The notes under the pieces were generated by a model, which was given only the letters and a program-made list of their open reading frames with translations, was not told the origin of the DNA and searched no databases. Of a DNA stretch of 64,000 nt, positions 53,772-63,860 are shown in pieces. Both the position numbers and the translations under genes were made by a program. Every line of letters begins with the position of its first letter. The stretch's first letter is position 1. Source of the stretch: Zobellia uliginosa (GTDB lineage: Bacteria; Bacteroidota; Bacteroidia; Flavobacteriales; Flavobacteriaceae); the NCBI RefSeq assembly GCF_018860745.1, contig NZ_JAHKPY010000002.1:248001-312000 (forward strand). Direction: 5' to 3'.

Positions 53772-56700
53772 TTAGAAACTAAAATTAACACCCAAAGTAT
53801 ATGTTTTTAGGGGGGTATATTGTGCTCCTCTAAAATTGTTGTACCCTGTAGCTTCAGGGTCAAGGCCCAAGTCCCAGATATCTGAGAAGAAAGTGGCTAG
53901 GTTAAATCCTCTGGCAAACAAACGAATGTCCGCAAATTTGATAACATCGCTTTTTAAAGTGTATGAAAGTTCTACTTCTTTAAGGCGTACAAAAGAGGCG
54001 TCAAAATAGTAAATGTCAGCAAAACCAGAAGTTCCGTCTATTTGACCTCCACTGATAGCATCTCCTTGCGCAAACGCTCTTGGGTAGATTGAGTTTGTAT
54101 TGTTCGGTGTCCATCTTTCATTGAATACAAATTCTGGTTTTGCACCTGACTGATCAAAGAATACCAACGTTTCTGCTTCAGCTTGCCCTTGAAACAAAAA
54201 ATTGAAACCAAAGGCTTTGTAATTGAAGCCCCCATATATACCGTATTGTACTTGTGGAATGTTTGAAGTTGATGTTCTGATAAAATCGTTTCCATCAACT
54301 ACACCATCATCATTTACGTCTACGTAAATTGGTTCTCCCGGTACAGTGCCCTCTCTTTTAATAGCAGTGGCATCAACCTGAGCTTGGTCTTTAAAGATTC
54401 CATTGGTCGGGAAAACATTATTATAGGAGTCTATTGGTTTACCAGCTTGCTTTTGGGAATCTAGGATATTTTCTCCCTCAGGTAATGAAATCACTTCGTT
54501 ACGAGCATTTGTAAAATTCATTCCCAAATTATAGGAGAAGTTATCGTTTACTTGATCATTCCAAGCCAATTCAAATTCGTAACCCCAACTTCTGGTCTCA
54601 CCTATGTTTTCAGCCGGAATTTGACTATTCTGTAATCCTATAAACCCAGGAATAGCCCCTGATCTATTCACTAAAATATCTGATCTATCTTGTTCGTAGT
54701 AGTTGAAATCACCTGATAACTTATTATCGAACAATGTAAAGTTCAAACCAATGTTCCATAGCTTAGCCGTCTCCCAAGTAACATCGGTATTTGCTAGCCT
54801 AGCAAGATTATAGGTGTTGGAAAAATTTTCACCACCTTCTCCTAATACATAATAATTTGGAAATCTCGTGCCTAATGGATTATTTGTGTTATTTGTATTT
54901 GTTCCAAGATCAAATAAGGAAAGGAATTGGTTAGCGCCAATACGATCATTACCCATTTCTGACCAAGAAGCCCTAAGTTTTAAACCGTCTATCCAACTAA
55001 CGTTCTCTAAGAAACTCTCTTTATCAATTGCCCACGAGACCGCAGCACTTGGAAATGTCCCATAACGATTGCCTTCGCCAAATCTACTGGATCCATCGTA
55101 TCGCATTGTAAAGTCCACAAAATACTTTTTGTTAAAATCGTAGGATAGGGATCCAAAGAAATCCTGTCTTTTGAACTCGGAGCTAGTTCCTCCGGAGGAT
55201 TGTCTATCATCATTGTTACCTTGAAACAATTCTCCTCTGCTAGCATCAGGAAATCCACCAACTTTTGATGCAAAGAAATTATTTGAATCATTATTCAACC
55301 TTTCCATGCCTACGAAGGTGCTTATAGAGTGATTGCCGAAAGTGTTATCATAATGTAAACGAGCATTATAAATTTGTTCATCGAATTTGCTAAAACGCTC
55401 GGTCAGGATACGTTCTGTTCCTTGCTGATTAGATCCAATTCTTGGTTCAAAAGTTCCATCATCCGATTGTGCGTAAAATGTCCAAGGAGAATACCAAGTT
55501 TTTCTATTGGTCTCTATTTTTCTAAACCCTGTAAATCCTTTTATACTTAACCCTTTTAATAACTTGCTCAGCTTCCAATCTACTGTAAAACGACCTGTAG
55601 TGGTATTTGTAAAGATATCATCAAACCCAGAGGCATTACTAGAGGTTAAAATAGGATTTCCTTCATCGCCTCCTCGTGCAGGAAGACCATTGGGATATCT
55701 TGCAATTTCATTTGGCGGTAAACCAAAAATTAGTTTATAAATATTATTGGCATCCACACCTGGCGCAGTCCTTTTACCAAAACGTGTAGCTAAATCTACT
55801 CCTAATTTGAAGCTATCCGTTAAATTTACATCAATATTAGAACGAAGTTGGTATTGCTTAAAACCTAAAGAACCTGATTTATATAAACCTTTTTGATCTA
55901 TAAAATCACCACTAACGAAATACTTAGCTTTTTCGCTACCTCCAGAAACAGAAAGAGATGTTCTAGATTCAGGAGAAGTCTTTGCTAATACCTCATCGGC
56001 CCAATCAGTATTTGGAAAACCTGCAACATCCTGAGGTGTAAATAATGGGTCGGCATCTGCACCATTAACTCTTGCATTTATTTCATTCTCATAGGTTGCA
56101 AACTGGTTTACATCCATCAATTCTGGCCGTTTGGTAAAAGATGAAACGTTGTACGCATGAGAGAAATTGATTTTAGGCTTGCCGGATTCACCTCTTTTTG
56201 TAGTTACCAGGATAACTCCGTTCGCTGCTCTAGAGCCATAAATTGCGGCAGCGCCATCTTTAAGTACGGTAAGTGATGCAATATCTTGTGGTGCCAATTG
56301 AGAGAACGAATCTGAAGGAACCCCGTCAATTAAGATTAGTGGAGTATTATTTCCTAAAGTAGATTTACCTCTTATTAAAATCGTGGTAGCATCATCATCT
56401 GTATCACCACCCCCACCATTGCCTGCACCCGGTACACCGCCACGGTCACTAATAATTAGACCTGAAGCTCTACCTGCTAATGATTTGGCAACATCCTTAC
56501 TTGATGATTGCTCAATTGCCTTGCTACTAATAGTACTTACTGATCCGGTTACTTCTCCTTTTTTCTTAGTAGAATACCCTAAAACAACTACTTCGTCTAA
56601 TAGAGCAGCATCCTCTTCTAAGGTCACGTTAATTTCTGTTTGGCTACCTACTTGTATTTCTTTCGAGGAAAACCCAATGTAGGAGTATACAAGTGTGGTT

Positions 56701-57002
56701 TGATCATCATCTACTTCAATACTGTAATTACCATCAAAATCCGTGGAAGTACCATTGGTAGTCCCCTTAACCAGAATGGTTACACCTGGCAATGGACCCA
56801 TTGCATCTGATACCGTACCGGTTATGGTACGTTGAACGGGATTGATAGTGAGGTCGTTTTCTAAAGTCGATTCCGTAAAAATCGAAGACGCGTGAGATTG
56901 AATCGGAATCGTTAATGCTAAGATTATCGCGAACCTTAGTACACGTAATCCATTGATGCGGTTGCCTGGGCAACGGGCATCAGTTAACCATTTAATTTTC
57001 AT
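53772..57002 (-). CDS. susC: SusC/RagA-type TonB-dependent outer-membrane transporter (second pair)
   Basis: A 1076-residue importer with a signal (VLRFAIILALTIPIQSHAS), a carboxypeptidase-D-like domain (ITGTVSDAMGPLPGVTILVKG), a TonB-box-like DEVVVLGYS near residue 140, the plug (LAGRASGLIISDRGGVPGAG, a run of Gly/Asp, ILIRGKSTLGNNTPLILIDG, TVLKDGAAAIYGSRAANGV) and a barrel ending in Phe (TYTLGVNFSF). Compared with the first SusC, the plug carries an extra GNGGGGDTDDD loop. The two pairs probably take different oligosaccharides. This pair has no enzyme gene attached and runs convergently towards the sulfatase operon. Confidence 0.95.
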   Translation of the reverse strand: MKIKWLTDARCPGNRINGLRVLRFAIILALTIPIQSHASSIFTESTLENDLTINPVQRTITGTVSDAMGPLPGVTILVKGTTNGTSTDFDGNYSIEVDDDQTTLVYSYIGFSSKEIQVGSQTEINVTLEEDAALLDEVVVLGYSTKKKGEVTGSVSTISSKAIEQSSSKDVAKSLAGRASGLIISDRGGVPGAGNGGGGDTDDDATTILIRGKSTLGNNTPLILIDGVPSDSFSQLAPQDIASLTVLKDGAAAIYGSRAANGVILVTTKRGESGKPKINFSHAYNVSSFTKRPELMDVNQFATYENEINARVNGADADPLFTPQDVAGFPNTDWADEVLAKTSPESRTSLSVSGGSEKAKYFVSGDFIDQKGLYKSGSLGFKQYQLRSNIDVNLTDSFKLGVDLATRFGKRTAPGVDANNIYKLIFGLPPNEIARYPNGLPARGGDEGNPILTSSNASGFDDIFTNTTTGRFTVDWKLSKLLKGLSIKGFTGFRKIETNRKTWYSPWTFYAQSDDGTFEPRIGSNQQGTERILTERFSKFDEQIYNARLHYDNTFGNHSISTFVGMERLNNDSNNFFASKVGGFPDASRGELFQGNNDDRQSSGGTSSEFKRQDFFGSLSYDFNKKYFVDFTMRYDGSSRFGEGNRYGTFPSAAVSWAIDKESFLENVSWIDGLKLRASWSEMGNDRIGANQFLSLFDLGTNTNNTNNPLGTRFPNYYVLGEGGENFSNTYNLARLANTDVTWETAKLWNIGLNFTLFDNKLSGDFNYYEQDRSDILVNRSGAIPGFIGLQNSQIPAENIGETRSWGYEFELAWNDQVNDNFSYNLGMNFTNARNEVISLPEGENILDSQKQAGKPIDSYNNVFPTNGIFKDQAQVDATAIKREGTVPGEPIYVDVNDDGVVDGNDFIRTSTSNIPQVQYGIYGGFNYKAFGFNFLFQGQAEAETLVFFDQSGAKPEFVFNERWTPNNTNSIYPRAFAQGDAISGGQIDGTSGFADIYYFDASFVRLKEVELSYTLKSDVIKFADIRLFARGFNLATFFSDIWDLGLDPEATGYNNFRGAQYTPLKTYTLGVNFSF

Positions 57003-57520
57003 AAATTTGAATTAGTTAGAGTTAAACATGCCCCAGAGTCAATGGGGTATTACTTTACTTCATGCACAGCATGAATTTCTAAAAGGGGAATGTTAGCGCA
57101 TTCTCCTTTTTTTGTCAGTTGTTTCGTGAGTTTAATTGTTGGGTCATAATAGGTTGATTGATGTACGATATTGATAATATTCAATTAATTTTTACAAAAG
57201 AACCACAAAAAGAGAGGGTTATATTTGCGAAATTTAACTACCGATTGCACTATTTTACCATTTTTAAGATTTTGTTGGGTAAATGACGTCAAAATTGAGT
57301 TTACGCCAGGAGGGTAGTAGCTTGTATAACGAACCTTATGTTAAGAGATCAATAAGTCAGGTAGTGGATATACAACGGTTACAGGCAAGTTAATTCCTAG
57401 CAGTAGCCTATATTGCAGTTATAGTCAAATTAACCAGTGATCAACCTAGAGTTGCCCTACTTTATGAAAGAATGGTATTGTGAAGATAGGGGAGCGGCCC
57501 CTTCATGTTATAGTAATAAG
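57003..57520. other. Spacer upstream of the second susC and downstream of the receiver gene
   Basis: These 518 bases hold the susC promoter region on the minus strand. Features noticed: TTTTTTTGTCAG near 57107-57118, similar to the TTTTGTCAA repeats before the first susC but on the opposite strand relative to its gene, and a small hairpin AGGGG-AGCGG-CCCCT (57488-57502) just past the receiver gene, without a T-run. No gene was found. Confidence 0.4.
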
Positions 57521-57919
57521 TTATAAGGTAGAGAATACAGATTGGAGCTGTTCCGTTTTAATAGGCTTTACAAAGTAATCGGAAATTGAATGTATTTTCC
57601 TAGCTCTTTCTATATCTAAGGGGTCCAAGGAAGAAGAAATCATATAAATCGTTATTTTCTTGCTCAGCTGATTTTCAATTTTCAGAAATTCTTTCATGAA
57701 TTGAAAACCGTCCATAACGGGCATATCAATATCTAAAAAGATAACATCCGGTAATTCAGAGTCTATTTTAAGATTTTTTAAAATAAATTCCATTGCAACT
57801 TCTCCATCTTCAAAATCCATGGTATTGGCCGCCAAATGCATGGTTTCCATTTTTTTTACAACTGTATAACGGTAGATGTAGTCATCATCTATAATACAGA
57901 TCTTTGGGGTATTCTTCAT
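57521..57919 (-). CDS. Single-domain response regulator paired with a PAS kinase
   Basis: A 132-residue receiver: acidic pocket IIDDDYIYRY, phospho-acceptor D63 in FLDIDMPVMDG, switch region YMISSSLDP and FVKPIKTE with the conserved Lys-Pro. No output domain. The gene begins 8 bases after the stop of the large PAS histidine kinase on the same strand, so it is almost certainly its partner. The target of this output-less receiver is unknown; it may feed a phosphorelay. Confidence 0.9.
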   Translation of the reverse strand: MKNTPKICIIDDDYIYRYTVVKKMETMHLAANTMDFEDGEVAMEFILKNLKIDSELPDVIFLDIDMPVMDGFQFMKEFLKIENQLSKKITIYMISSSLDPLDIERARKIHSISDYFVKPIKTEQLQSVFSTL

Positions 57920-57927
57920 GCGTAATA

Positions 57928-60576
57928 TTAAAAATTTATAGTAAACGTAGTACCTACATCTACTTTACTGGTGGCGTAAATTGTGCCACCCATTGCTTCT
58001 ATTTGAGATTTGGTGAGGAATAATCCAACACCTTTGGCATCTGGATGCCTATGAAAAACTTTATTTAGCCCAAATAATTTATGGCCGTGCTGTTCTAAAT
58101 CTATGCCTAGGCCGTTATCTCTAAATTCCAGCATTATTTTACCCTCCTGTTTAAAAGATTCAATTTCAATTTCTGGCTTTCGTTCTTTAGATTTATACTT
58201 TATGGAATTACCTATTAAATTTAAAAAAATGCTATCTAAATATATCTTGTGATATTCAATTATTGGACATTTAGAGAAATCGGTTTTAATGCTTACTCCT
58301 GATTTTAATATTTCTCCGGCTAAAACATCTTTAACGCTATTGAATATATCTTCAAACCTAATTTCTTGAATATCTTCTTCGGAATGAGGACCTTTACTTT
58401 TTAACGCTTCAATTAGTGTATTTAGTGTTAGGGAGAGGTGATTTATTACGGTTTCGAATTTTTCAAATAAACTTTCTCGTATAGCATGACTATCTGTAGT
58501 TTTATAAATCTCCAAGAGCGAGTTTAGATTGCTTACAGGAGCTCGCAGATTATGAGATGTGATGTGGGTGAAATCTGCTAATTGCCTATTTTGTTCTGTT
58601 AGTCTATGAGCTAATAATTCTAGGTTCTCTTTTGATTTTAGAATTTTACGAGCGGCTTCTTTTTGTTTTGTAATATCCCGTATACCAAGAGATACAACAA
58701 GTTCATCTTCCCATTCTACAGGACCCATAGTTATTGATATTGGTATTTTTTGTCCATTTTTACGTAGACCAACAAGTTCTTCTATAACACCGATCTGTCT
58801 TGTAGTGGCAACATTGGAGAATTTAGCAGCTTTTATGGGAGCTAATAGGTTAGGGATAAAATTTTCTACGGATTGTTTTAACAATTCTTCTGGCTCATAT
58901 TGAAACAAGGTCTCGGTCTGTTTGTTTATGAGTTGAATGTACCCTTGTTCATTTACGATAATTATGGCATCCGGAGCGGATTCTAATAAGCCTCTTAGCT
59001 TTTTTTCCGCCATGGTGATTTCCGTAATATCTTGACCCGTTCCCATGAGTTCCAAGACTTCACCTTTTGAATTTGTTAGCACAACACCTGCAAGATGAAT
59101 CGTGCGTATTTTGCCTTTTGTGGTAATCATACGGGTGGTGAAACTTGTGAATTTTTTATCTTTCAGTGCTAATTCTATGTTTTCACTAACCATTTGTTGA
59201 TCGTCAGGATGTACGAAATTAAGAAATGAACTAAAAGAGAGATTTTCGGTTTCATCCATCTCCAGTATAGTAAATAAGCTTTTTGACCATTTAGCAATGT
59301 CATCGAAAGGATTCCATTGCCAATGGCCCATTACGGTTAATCGTTCTGCAAAATTAAGTAGTTCGTTTTTGGCAAGAAGTTCATTCTGGTACTGCTTTAT
59401 TTCAGAAATATCTGTTGATACCGCAATATAACCAATGTTGTTTCCTAGTTCATTTTTTACGGCAGATACCGTACCCATAACAGATAGCGTTGATCCATCC
59501 TTACACACATAGGTCCACTCTCTCGTGTCATTTACATCTTCGTTGGTCAGGTCCTTGTAATGACTAAAACCCTCTGGATTTTTTCCGTATTGTAGTGCAA
59601 GATCCTGTCTAAAGGTGTTGACTTCATCTATTAAAAGAAAGCCAAGAGGAGTTTCTTTACCTTCCATTTCGGATGCGGTGTACCCTAAAAGTAATTCGGC
59701 ACCTTTATTAAAATGATTTATAACACCATTGCTATCAGTTGAGAAAATGGCGGTTGATTCTGAATTATAAACAGCTCTTAACTGAGCGTATGCTTTGTTA
59801 AGCTGATTTCTAGAAGATTTGGCCTCACTAATATCTTGAATGATACCAAAAACCCGGGTTAGGTTTCCATCGATTATTTCAGGTTTTCCAACCACACGGA
59901 CCCATTTGTAGTTATCTTTTGCTGTGATCAACTTCGCTTCAAAGTCAAAGGAAAATCCTTTATCAAGAGCATCATTTATGATCTTTGTGACCCTAGGCCT
60001 ACTCTGATGCTCCTCGTAATAATTTAAAGCATCTTCTATAGTGGGTATATAGTTCTCTGAAACTTCATGTATTTTGCGAACCATTGTGCTCCAGTAGACT
60101 TTACGCGTATTAATGTTGGCTTCCCAAGTCCCTATTTTTGCCGTTTCTTTTGTTTGTGCAAATATTTCTTTTGTTCTGGCCTTTTTAAATTCTTCTTCTT
60201 TGCTAGGCGTAATATCTATAGTATGAATAAAAAGACCTCCAACTTCATTTTTGGTAATGTACCAAGGTTGAATATTTACAGAATGCCATTTTAAAGTACC
60301 ATCTTTAAATTTAAAAGGTATTTCATCAAATACATTTAATTCCTTATTGATACATTCTTGGTAAAGTTGTTTTGAATCCTCAGTTATTTCTGGAAATATA
60401 TCATAATGACATTGTCCTATAAGTTCCACTCCGTAAAGGCTATATTCATTAATCCAGTAGTCAGACACAGCTAAATAGCACATCTCCCTGTCGAACATGG
60501 CAATAGCGGAAGGCGCCTGTTCAATAAAAATCTTGTGGTAAGGTATCTTGCTTTTTTTTTTGGTAGTTTTTCCCAA
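57928..60576 (-). CDS. Soluble multi-PAS sensor histidine kinase
   Basis: An 882-residue kinase without a transmembrane helix, so it senses inside the cell. About five PAS/PAC units fill residues 10-640: starts such as IFIEQAPSAIAMFDREMCYL, AVYNSESTAIFSTDSNGVIN and LLESAPDAIIIVNEQGYIQL, with PAC ends like IDITPSKEE, GIIQDISEA, AVSTDISEI, GTGQDITEI and GIRDITKQ. A HisKA-like helix with the phospho-His near 674 (ITSHNLRAPVSNL) and a HATPase domain (NLIGNSIKYKSKERKPEI, FRDNGLGIDLEQHG, GVGLFLTKSQIEAMGG) follow. Such multi-PAS kinases respond to redox, light or small ligands; no cofactor residue is obvious. The receiver gene downstream is its likely partner. Confidence 0.9.
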   Translation of the reverse strand: MGKTTKKKSKIPYHKIFIEQAPSAIAMFDREMCYLAVSDYWINEYSLYGVELIGQCHYDIFPEITEDSKQLYQECINKELNVFDEIPFKFKDGTLKWHSVNIQPWYITKNEVGGLFIHTIDITPSKEEEFKKARTKEIFAQTKETAKIGTWEANINTRKVYWSTMVRKIHEVSENYIPTIEDALNYYEEHQSRPRVTKIINDALDKGFSFDFEAKLITAKDNYKWVRVVGKPEIIDGNLTRVFGIIQDISEAKSSRNQLNKAYAQLRAVYNSESTAIFSTDSNGVINHFNKGAELLLGYTASEMEGKETPLGFLLIDEVNTFRQDLALQYGKNPEGFSHYKDLTNEDVNDTREWTYVCKDGSTLSVMGTVSAVKNELGNNIGYIAVSTDISEIKQYQNELLAKNELLNFAERLTVMGHWQWNPFDDIAKWSKSLFTILEMDETENLSFSSFLNFVHPDDQQMVSENIELALKDKKFTSFTTRMITTKGKIRTIHLAGVVLTNSKGEVLELMGTGQDITEITMAEKKLRGLLESAPDAIIIVNEQGYIQLINKQTETLFQYEPEELLKQSVENFIPNLLAPIKAAKFSNVATTRQIGVIEELVGLRKNGQKIPISITMGPVEWEDELVVSLGIRDITKQKEAARKILKSKENLELLAHRLTEQNRQLADFTHITSHNLRAPVSNLNSLLEIYKTTDSHAIRESLFEKFETVINHLSLTLNTLIEALKSKGPHSEEDIQEIRFEDIFNSVKDVLAGEILKSGVSIKTDFSKCPIIEYHKIYLDSIFLNLIGNSIKYKSKERKPEIEIESFKQEGKIMLEFRDNGLGIDLEQHGHKLFGLNKVFHRHPDAKGVGLFLTKSQIEAMGGTIYATSKVDVGTTFTINF

Positions 60577-60815
60577 AGCTTTTATTTAATAGGAATATAC
60601 CTTCAAGTTAGTGATAATTTACGAATTAATTGTAGGTTGTCCTACGGTTTATGAGATATAATAAATTCATTTTGTTTCATGTAAAATTTTGGTACTTATG
60701 TATTGGTTGAATTCCATTCTGTTTATAATGTAAAAACAATTTTGGTTTTTGTAGATGTATCCTTTTAAAGTAATTTTACTTCAAGAATAAATGCGTTTAT
60801 AATTATTTCCTGTAT

Positions 60816-61904
60816 ATGGCTACCGTTAAAGACAAATTAAAGGAACGAATAAAGGAGTTGACCTGTCTGTACGAGGTAACTTCAATTATTGCAAATTCCG
60901 ACTTTGATCAATTGGAAAAATCGTTGGAGGCTATTGTTTATTCTCTTAAAAATGCATGGCAATTTGATCAAGTAACCCAAGTACATTTAAGTTTGGATGA
61001 ATTTACTATTGAGACAGAAGGTTATAGGAATACTATGACTTTAATGCGTTCTGATATTAAAATTTTTAATCAGATAAGTGGTGTTATAAAAGTAGGGTAT
61101 CCAGAGGATAGATATTTCTATGCCGATTTTCTGGAAGAGGAAAAAGACCTTCTTAATAATGTTACCATAGCTATTGGAAATCTTTTGGAAAGGAAACAAA
61201 TACGAGAAAGTGAAGCCAAGGTAAAGCGCCAAATTGAACGTGCGGACAGGCTTCATATTCTTGGTGAAATTACCGCAGGTATAGCCCATGAACTCAATAC
61301 ACCCTTGGCTAATATTTTGGGATTTACAGAACTGCTAAAAGAAAGAATCAATGATACAGGGGCGTTAAGGGATCTAGATAAAATTGTGGAAAATGCGATT
61401 TTCAGCAGGGAAATCGTTAAGAAGCTAATGTTCTTCGCGTGCGAAATGCCACAAGAAATGCAACCGGTAGAACTCAACCCAATTATAAATAGTACACTAA
61501 AATTATTAACTCCATCCTTTAGAGCAAAGGAGATTAAGCTGAAGAAAAAATTTAGTGCATCAAATATTCGTTTACGGGCAGATAAAGTACAGTTTACGCA
61601 GGTGCTATTTAATTTGGTCATGAACGCTATTTATTATTCTCCGGTTAAAGGAACGGTAGGTGTTTCTATCAATGAAAAAGGTAAGAAAATTCAAATTTGT
61701 ATTTCGGATGAAGGAGAAGGAATAGACCCAAAAATAGAGGATAAGATTTTTGAGCCATTTTTTACGACCAAACCTCTAGGAGAAGGCTCAGGTCTTGGCT
61801 TAAGTGTAGTACACGGTATTATTAGCAGTCATAAGGGTACTATTGAGCATAGACCCAACAAACCAAATGGTACGGTTTTCGTTCTGGATTTCCCTAAATT
61901 GTAA
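60816..61904 (+). CDS. Soluble sensor histidine kinase of an NtrBC-type pair
   Basis: A 362-residue cytosolic kinase. Residues 1-125 resemble a GAF-like sensor (ERIKELTCLYEVTSIIANSD, a small beta core and IAIGNLLERKQIRES). HisKA has the phospho-His near 158 (LGEITAGIAHELNTPLANIL). The HATPase carries LFNLVMNAIYYSPVKG, ISDEGEGIDPKIEDKIFEP and GSGLGLSVVHGIISSHKG. The gene is followed after 2 bases by the sigma-54 activator, giving a classical kinase-regulator operon. It is divergent from the multi-PAS kinase across 239 bases. Confidence 0.92.
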   Translation: MATVKDKLKERIKELTCLYEVTSIIANSDFDQLEKSLEAIVYSLKNAWQFDQVTQVHLSLDEFTIETEGYRNTMTLMRSDIKIFNQISGVIKVGYPEDRYFYADFLEEEKDLLNNVTIAIGNLLERKQIRESEAKVKRQIERADRLHILGEITAGIAHELNTPLANILGFTELLKERINDTGALRDLDKIVENAIFSREIVKKLMFFACEMPQEMQPVELNPIINSTLKLLTPSFRAKEIKLKKKFSASNIRLRADKVQFTQVLFNLVMNAIYYSPVKGTVGVSINEKGKKIQICISDEGEGIDPKIEDKIFEPFFTTKPLGEGSGLGLSVVHGIISSHKGTIEHRPNKPNGTVFVLDFPKL

Positions 61905-61906
61905 GT

Positions 61907-63229
61907 ATGCTTAAAAGAGAGAACATTTTACTGGTAGATGATGATATTAATATTCTGGAGCTTTTACAGCGCCATCTTCAATCTATGGATTATCATACCT
62001 ATAAGGCAGTTTCCGTAAAAGAAGCGCTCTATGTTCTTAAAGATACGTTTATAGATTTGCTTATAACTGATATTCAGATGCCTGAAGTAGACGGTTTGCA
62101 ATTATTGAAATTTACTGATGAGCATTATCCTGAGATTCCAAAGTTGGTGATTACCGGCTATCCTTCGGTAGATGGGGCTTTGGAGGTGATTAAATCAGGA
62201 GCAACGGACTACTTGACAAAACCTTTTACAAAAGAAGAACTTAAGCAGTCGGTTTTAAAGGCTTTTGAGCATGGCGAAGGTCGAAAAAAAGTGAAACCGA
62301 ATAAAACAAATGATAATAAGTCGGTACACAATGAAATGATAGGCGAGTCTGAAGCCTTTCAAAAAATAACCGATGTTATCGAAAGGGTAAAAAATAACAA
62401 AGCTACCGTTCTGGTAAAAGGAGAAAGTGGAACGGGAAAAGAACTTGTAGCCCGTGCCATTCATTACTCGGGTAAGTTTTCCCGATCACCTTTTATAGCT
62501 GTTAATTGTGGTGCAATTCCCGAAAATTTATTGGAGGCAGAGCTTTTTGGTTATTTAAAGGGCGCTTTTACGGGAGCTAACGAAAACCGGACTGGTTTCT
62601 TTCAAGCTGCAGAAGGCGGTACGTTGTTTTTAGATGAAATAGGAACTGCGCCACTAACCGTACAGACCAAATTATTGAGGGCCTTACAGGAAAAGGAAAT
62701 CACAAAAGTAGGCGCCCGAAAAAGTGAAAAGGTAGATATACGTATAATAGCGGCTACCAATGCTAATTTACTGAAGGATATAAAAGAGAACAGGTTTAGA
62801 GAAGATCTCTATTACAGACTTACGGTGGTAGAGATAGACGTACCTCCATTACGGGAACGTAAAACGGATATTCCTCTTTTAGTAGATAAGTTTTTGTTCA
62901 AATATGGAGTAGAATATAAAGACCGACTATTAAAAATAGCACCCGATGCGTTAGCCGTTTTAAAACGATATAACTGGCCCGGTAACATTAGAGAACTGGA
63001 AAATATAGTACAGCGTGCTGTGATTATGTGCGACGGTACCATAACTCTAAAGGACTTGCCGGAAGCGTTGAAATTTAGAATAGAATTTCCCGAAGGAGAT
63101 TTTAAACCATTACGGGAAATGGAAAAAGAATACGTACAACGGGTGCTAATTTATACTAAAGGCAACAAAACAAAAGCGGCAGAAATTCTTCAGATAGACC
63201 GCAAAACTTTACGTGAAAAGTTAAAATAA
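61907..63229 (+). CDS. NtrC-family sigma-54-dependent response regulator
   Basis: A 440-residue regulator: receiver (D55 in LLITDIQMPEVDG), an AAA+ domain with Walker A GESGTGKE near 172-179, the sigma-54-contact loop GAFTGA near 219-224, Walker B GGTLFLDEIG, the arginine-finger region FREDLYYRLTVVEIDVPPLRER, and a C-terminal Fis-type HTH (KTKAAEILQIDRKTLREKLK). When phosphorylated it should oligomerise and open sigma-54 promoters. Its targets are not visible: I saw no clear TGGCAC-N5-TTGCA element in the window. It is co-transcribed with the kinase gene just upstream. Confidence 0.95.
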   Translation: MLKRENILLVDDDINILELLQRHLQSMDYHTYKAVSVKEALYVLKDTFIDLLITDIQMPEVDGLQLLKFTDEHYPEIPKLVITGYPSVDGALEVIKSGATDYLTKPFTKEELKQSVLKAFEHGEGRKKVKPNKTNDNKSVHNEMIGESEAFQKITDVIERVKNNKATVLVKGESGTGKELVARAIHYSGKFSRSPFIAVNCGAIPENLLEAELFGYLKGAFTGANENRTGFFQAAEGGTLFLDEIGTAPLTVQTKLLRALQEKEITKVGARKSEKVDIRIIAATNANLLKDIKENRFREDLYYRLTVVEIDVPPLRERKTDIPLLVDKFLFKYGVEYKDRLLKIAPDALAVLKRYNWPGNIRELENIVQRAVIMCDGTITLKDLPEALKFRIEFPEGDFKPLREMEKEYVQRVLIYTKGNKTKAAEILQIDRKTLREKLK

Positions 63230-63421
63230 TGAGCTGAGGAAAAAACACTCGACTGGGTAAATTTTCCCCACTTTTATTTTCTTCAATAAAAAAATACAAT
63301 CTTTTTTAGATACTGAAAATCAGTAGATTATAATTATCTGCAAACTTTTTTTTTCATAAGGCATACATTTTGTCTTTAGATGAGACATCCATAATAGATG
63401 GATAATTGAAAAGTAAAGCAG

Positions 63422-63832
63422 ATGAAGTACGGTAGTCTAGTATTGGAGAAAAAGGATTTTAGGTTAATTAAAAAATACCTGAAACAAAATCTCTTTATAG
63501 AAGATTATTCGCATAAAGATGCGCTAGATACGCTTGAGGACAATTTAAGGACGGCTTTAGTCTTCCCGCAGGAAGATATGCCCTATGATATTGTTGGTTT
63601 TAACTCAGTGGTTACTGTTTCTAGCATTTCAAATTTTGAATATACTTTTCAATTGGTTTCGCCTCTTAACAATGACCCCAAGAACGGGAAGATATCCGTT
63701 ACCAGTACAATGGGTTCTTTGGTAATTGGAAGGTCCGAAGATGATATTATAATCTACGGCCCCCCGGCGGACAGTGTTTCCTTAAAAATAAGAAAGGTAA
63801 CAAATCATGTAACGGAAAAAGTTCAGGTTTAA
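63422..63832 (+). CDS. Rnk/GreA-like protein (nucleoside diphosphate kinase regulator type)
   Basis: A 136-residue protein. The C-terminal half fits the GreA/GreB C-terminal (FKBP-like) domain as found in Rnk: IVGFNSVVTVSSI, YTFQLVSPLNNDPKNGKISV, TSTMGSLVIGRSEDDIIIYG. The N-terminal ~55 residues are helical (KKDFRLIKKYLKQNLF) but shorter than the long Gre coiled coil, as in Rnk. Rnk-type proteins bind RNA polymerase without the transcript-cleavage tip. It lies 192 bases after the sigma-54 regulator gene. The exact function in flavobacteria is not known. Confidence 0.75.
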   Translation: MKYGSLVLEKKDFRLIKKYLKQNLFIEDYSHKDALDTLEDNLRTALVFPQEDMPYDIVGFNSVVTVSSISNFEYTFQLVSPLNNDPKNGKISVTSTMGSLVIGRSEDDIIIYGPPADSVSLKIRKVTNHVTEKVQV

Positions 63833-63860
63833 AATAATGTTCAATTTAAATATAGACTAG

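Noticed and set aside
61253-61621. Minus-strand frame of 122 codons within the soluble histidine kinase gene
   Set aside because: It is antisense to the HisKA/HATPase region, with low-complexity Ser/Leu/Phe composition typical of shadow frames.
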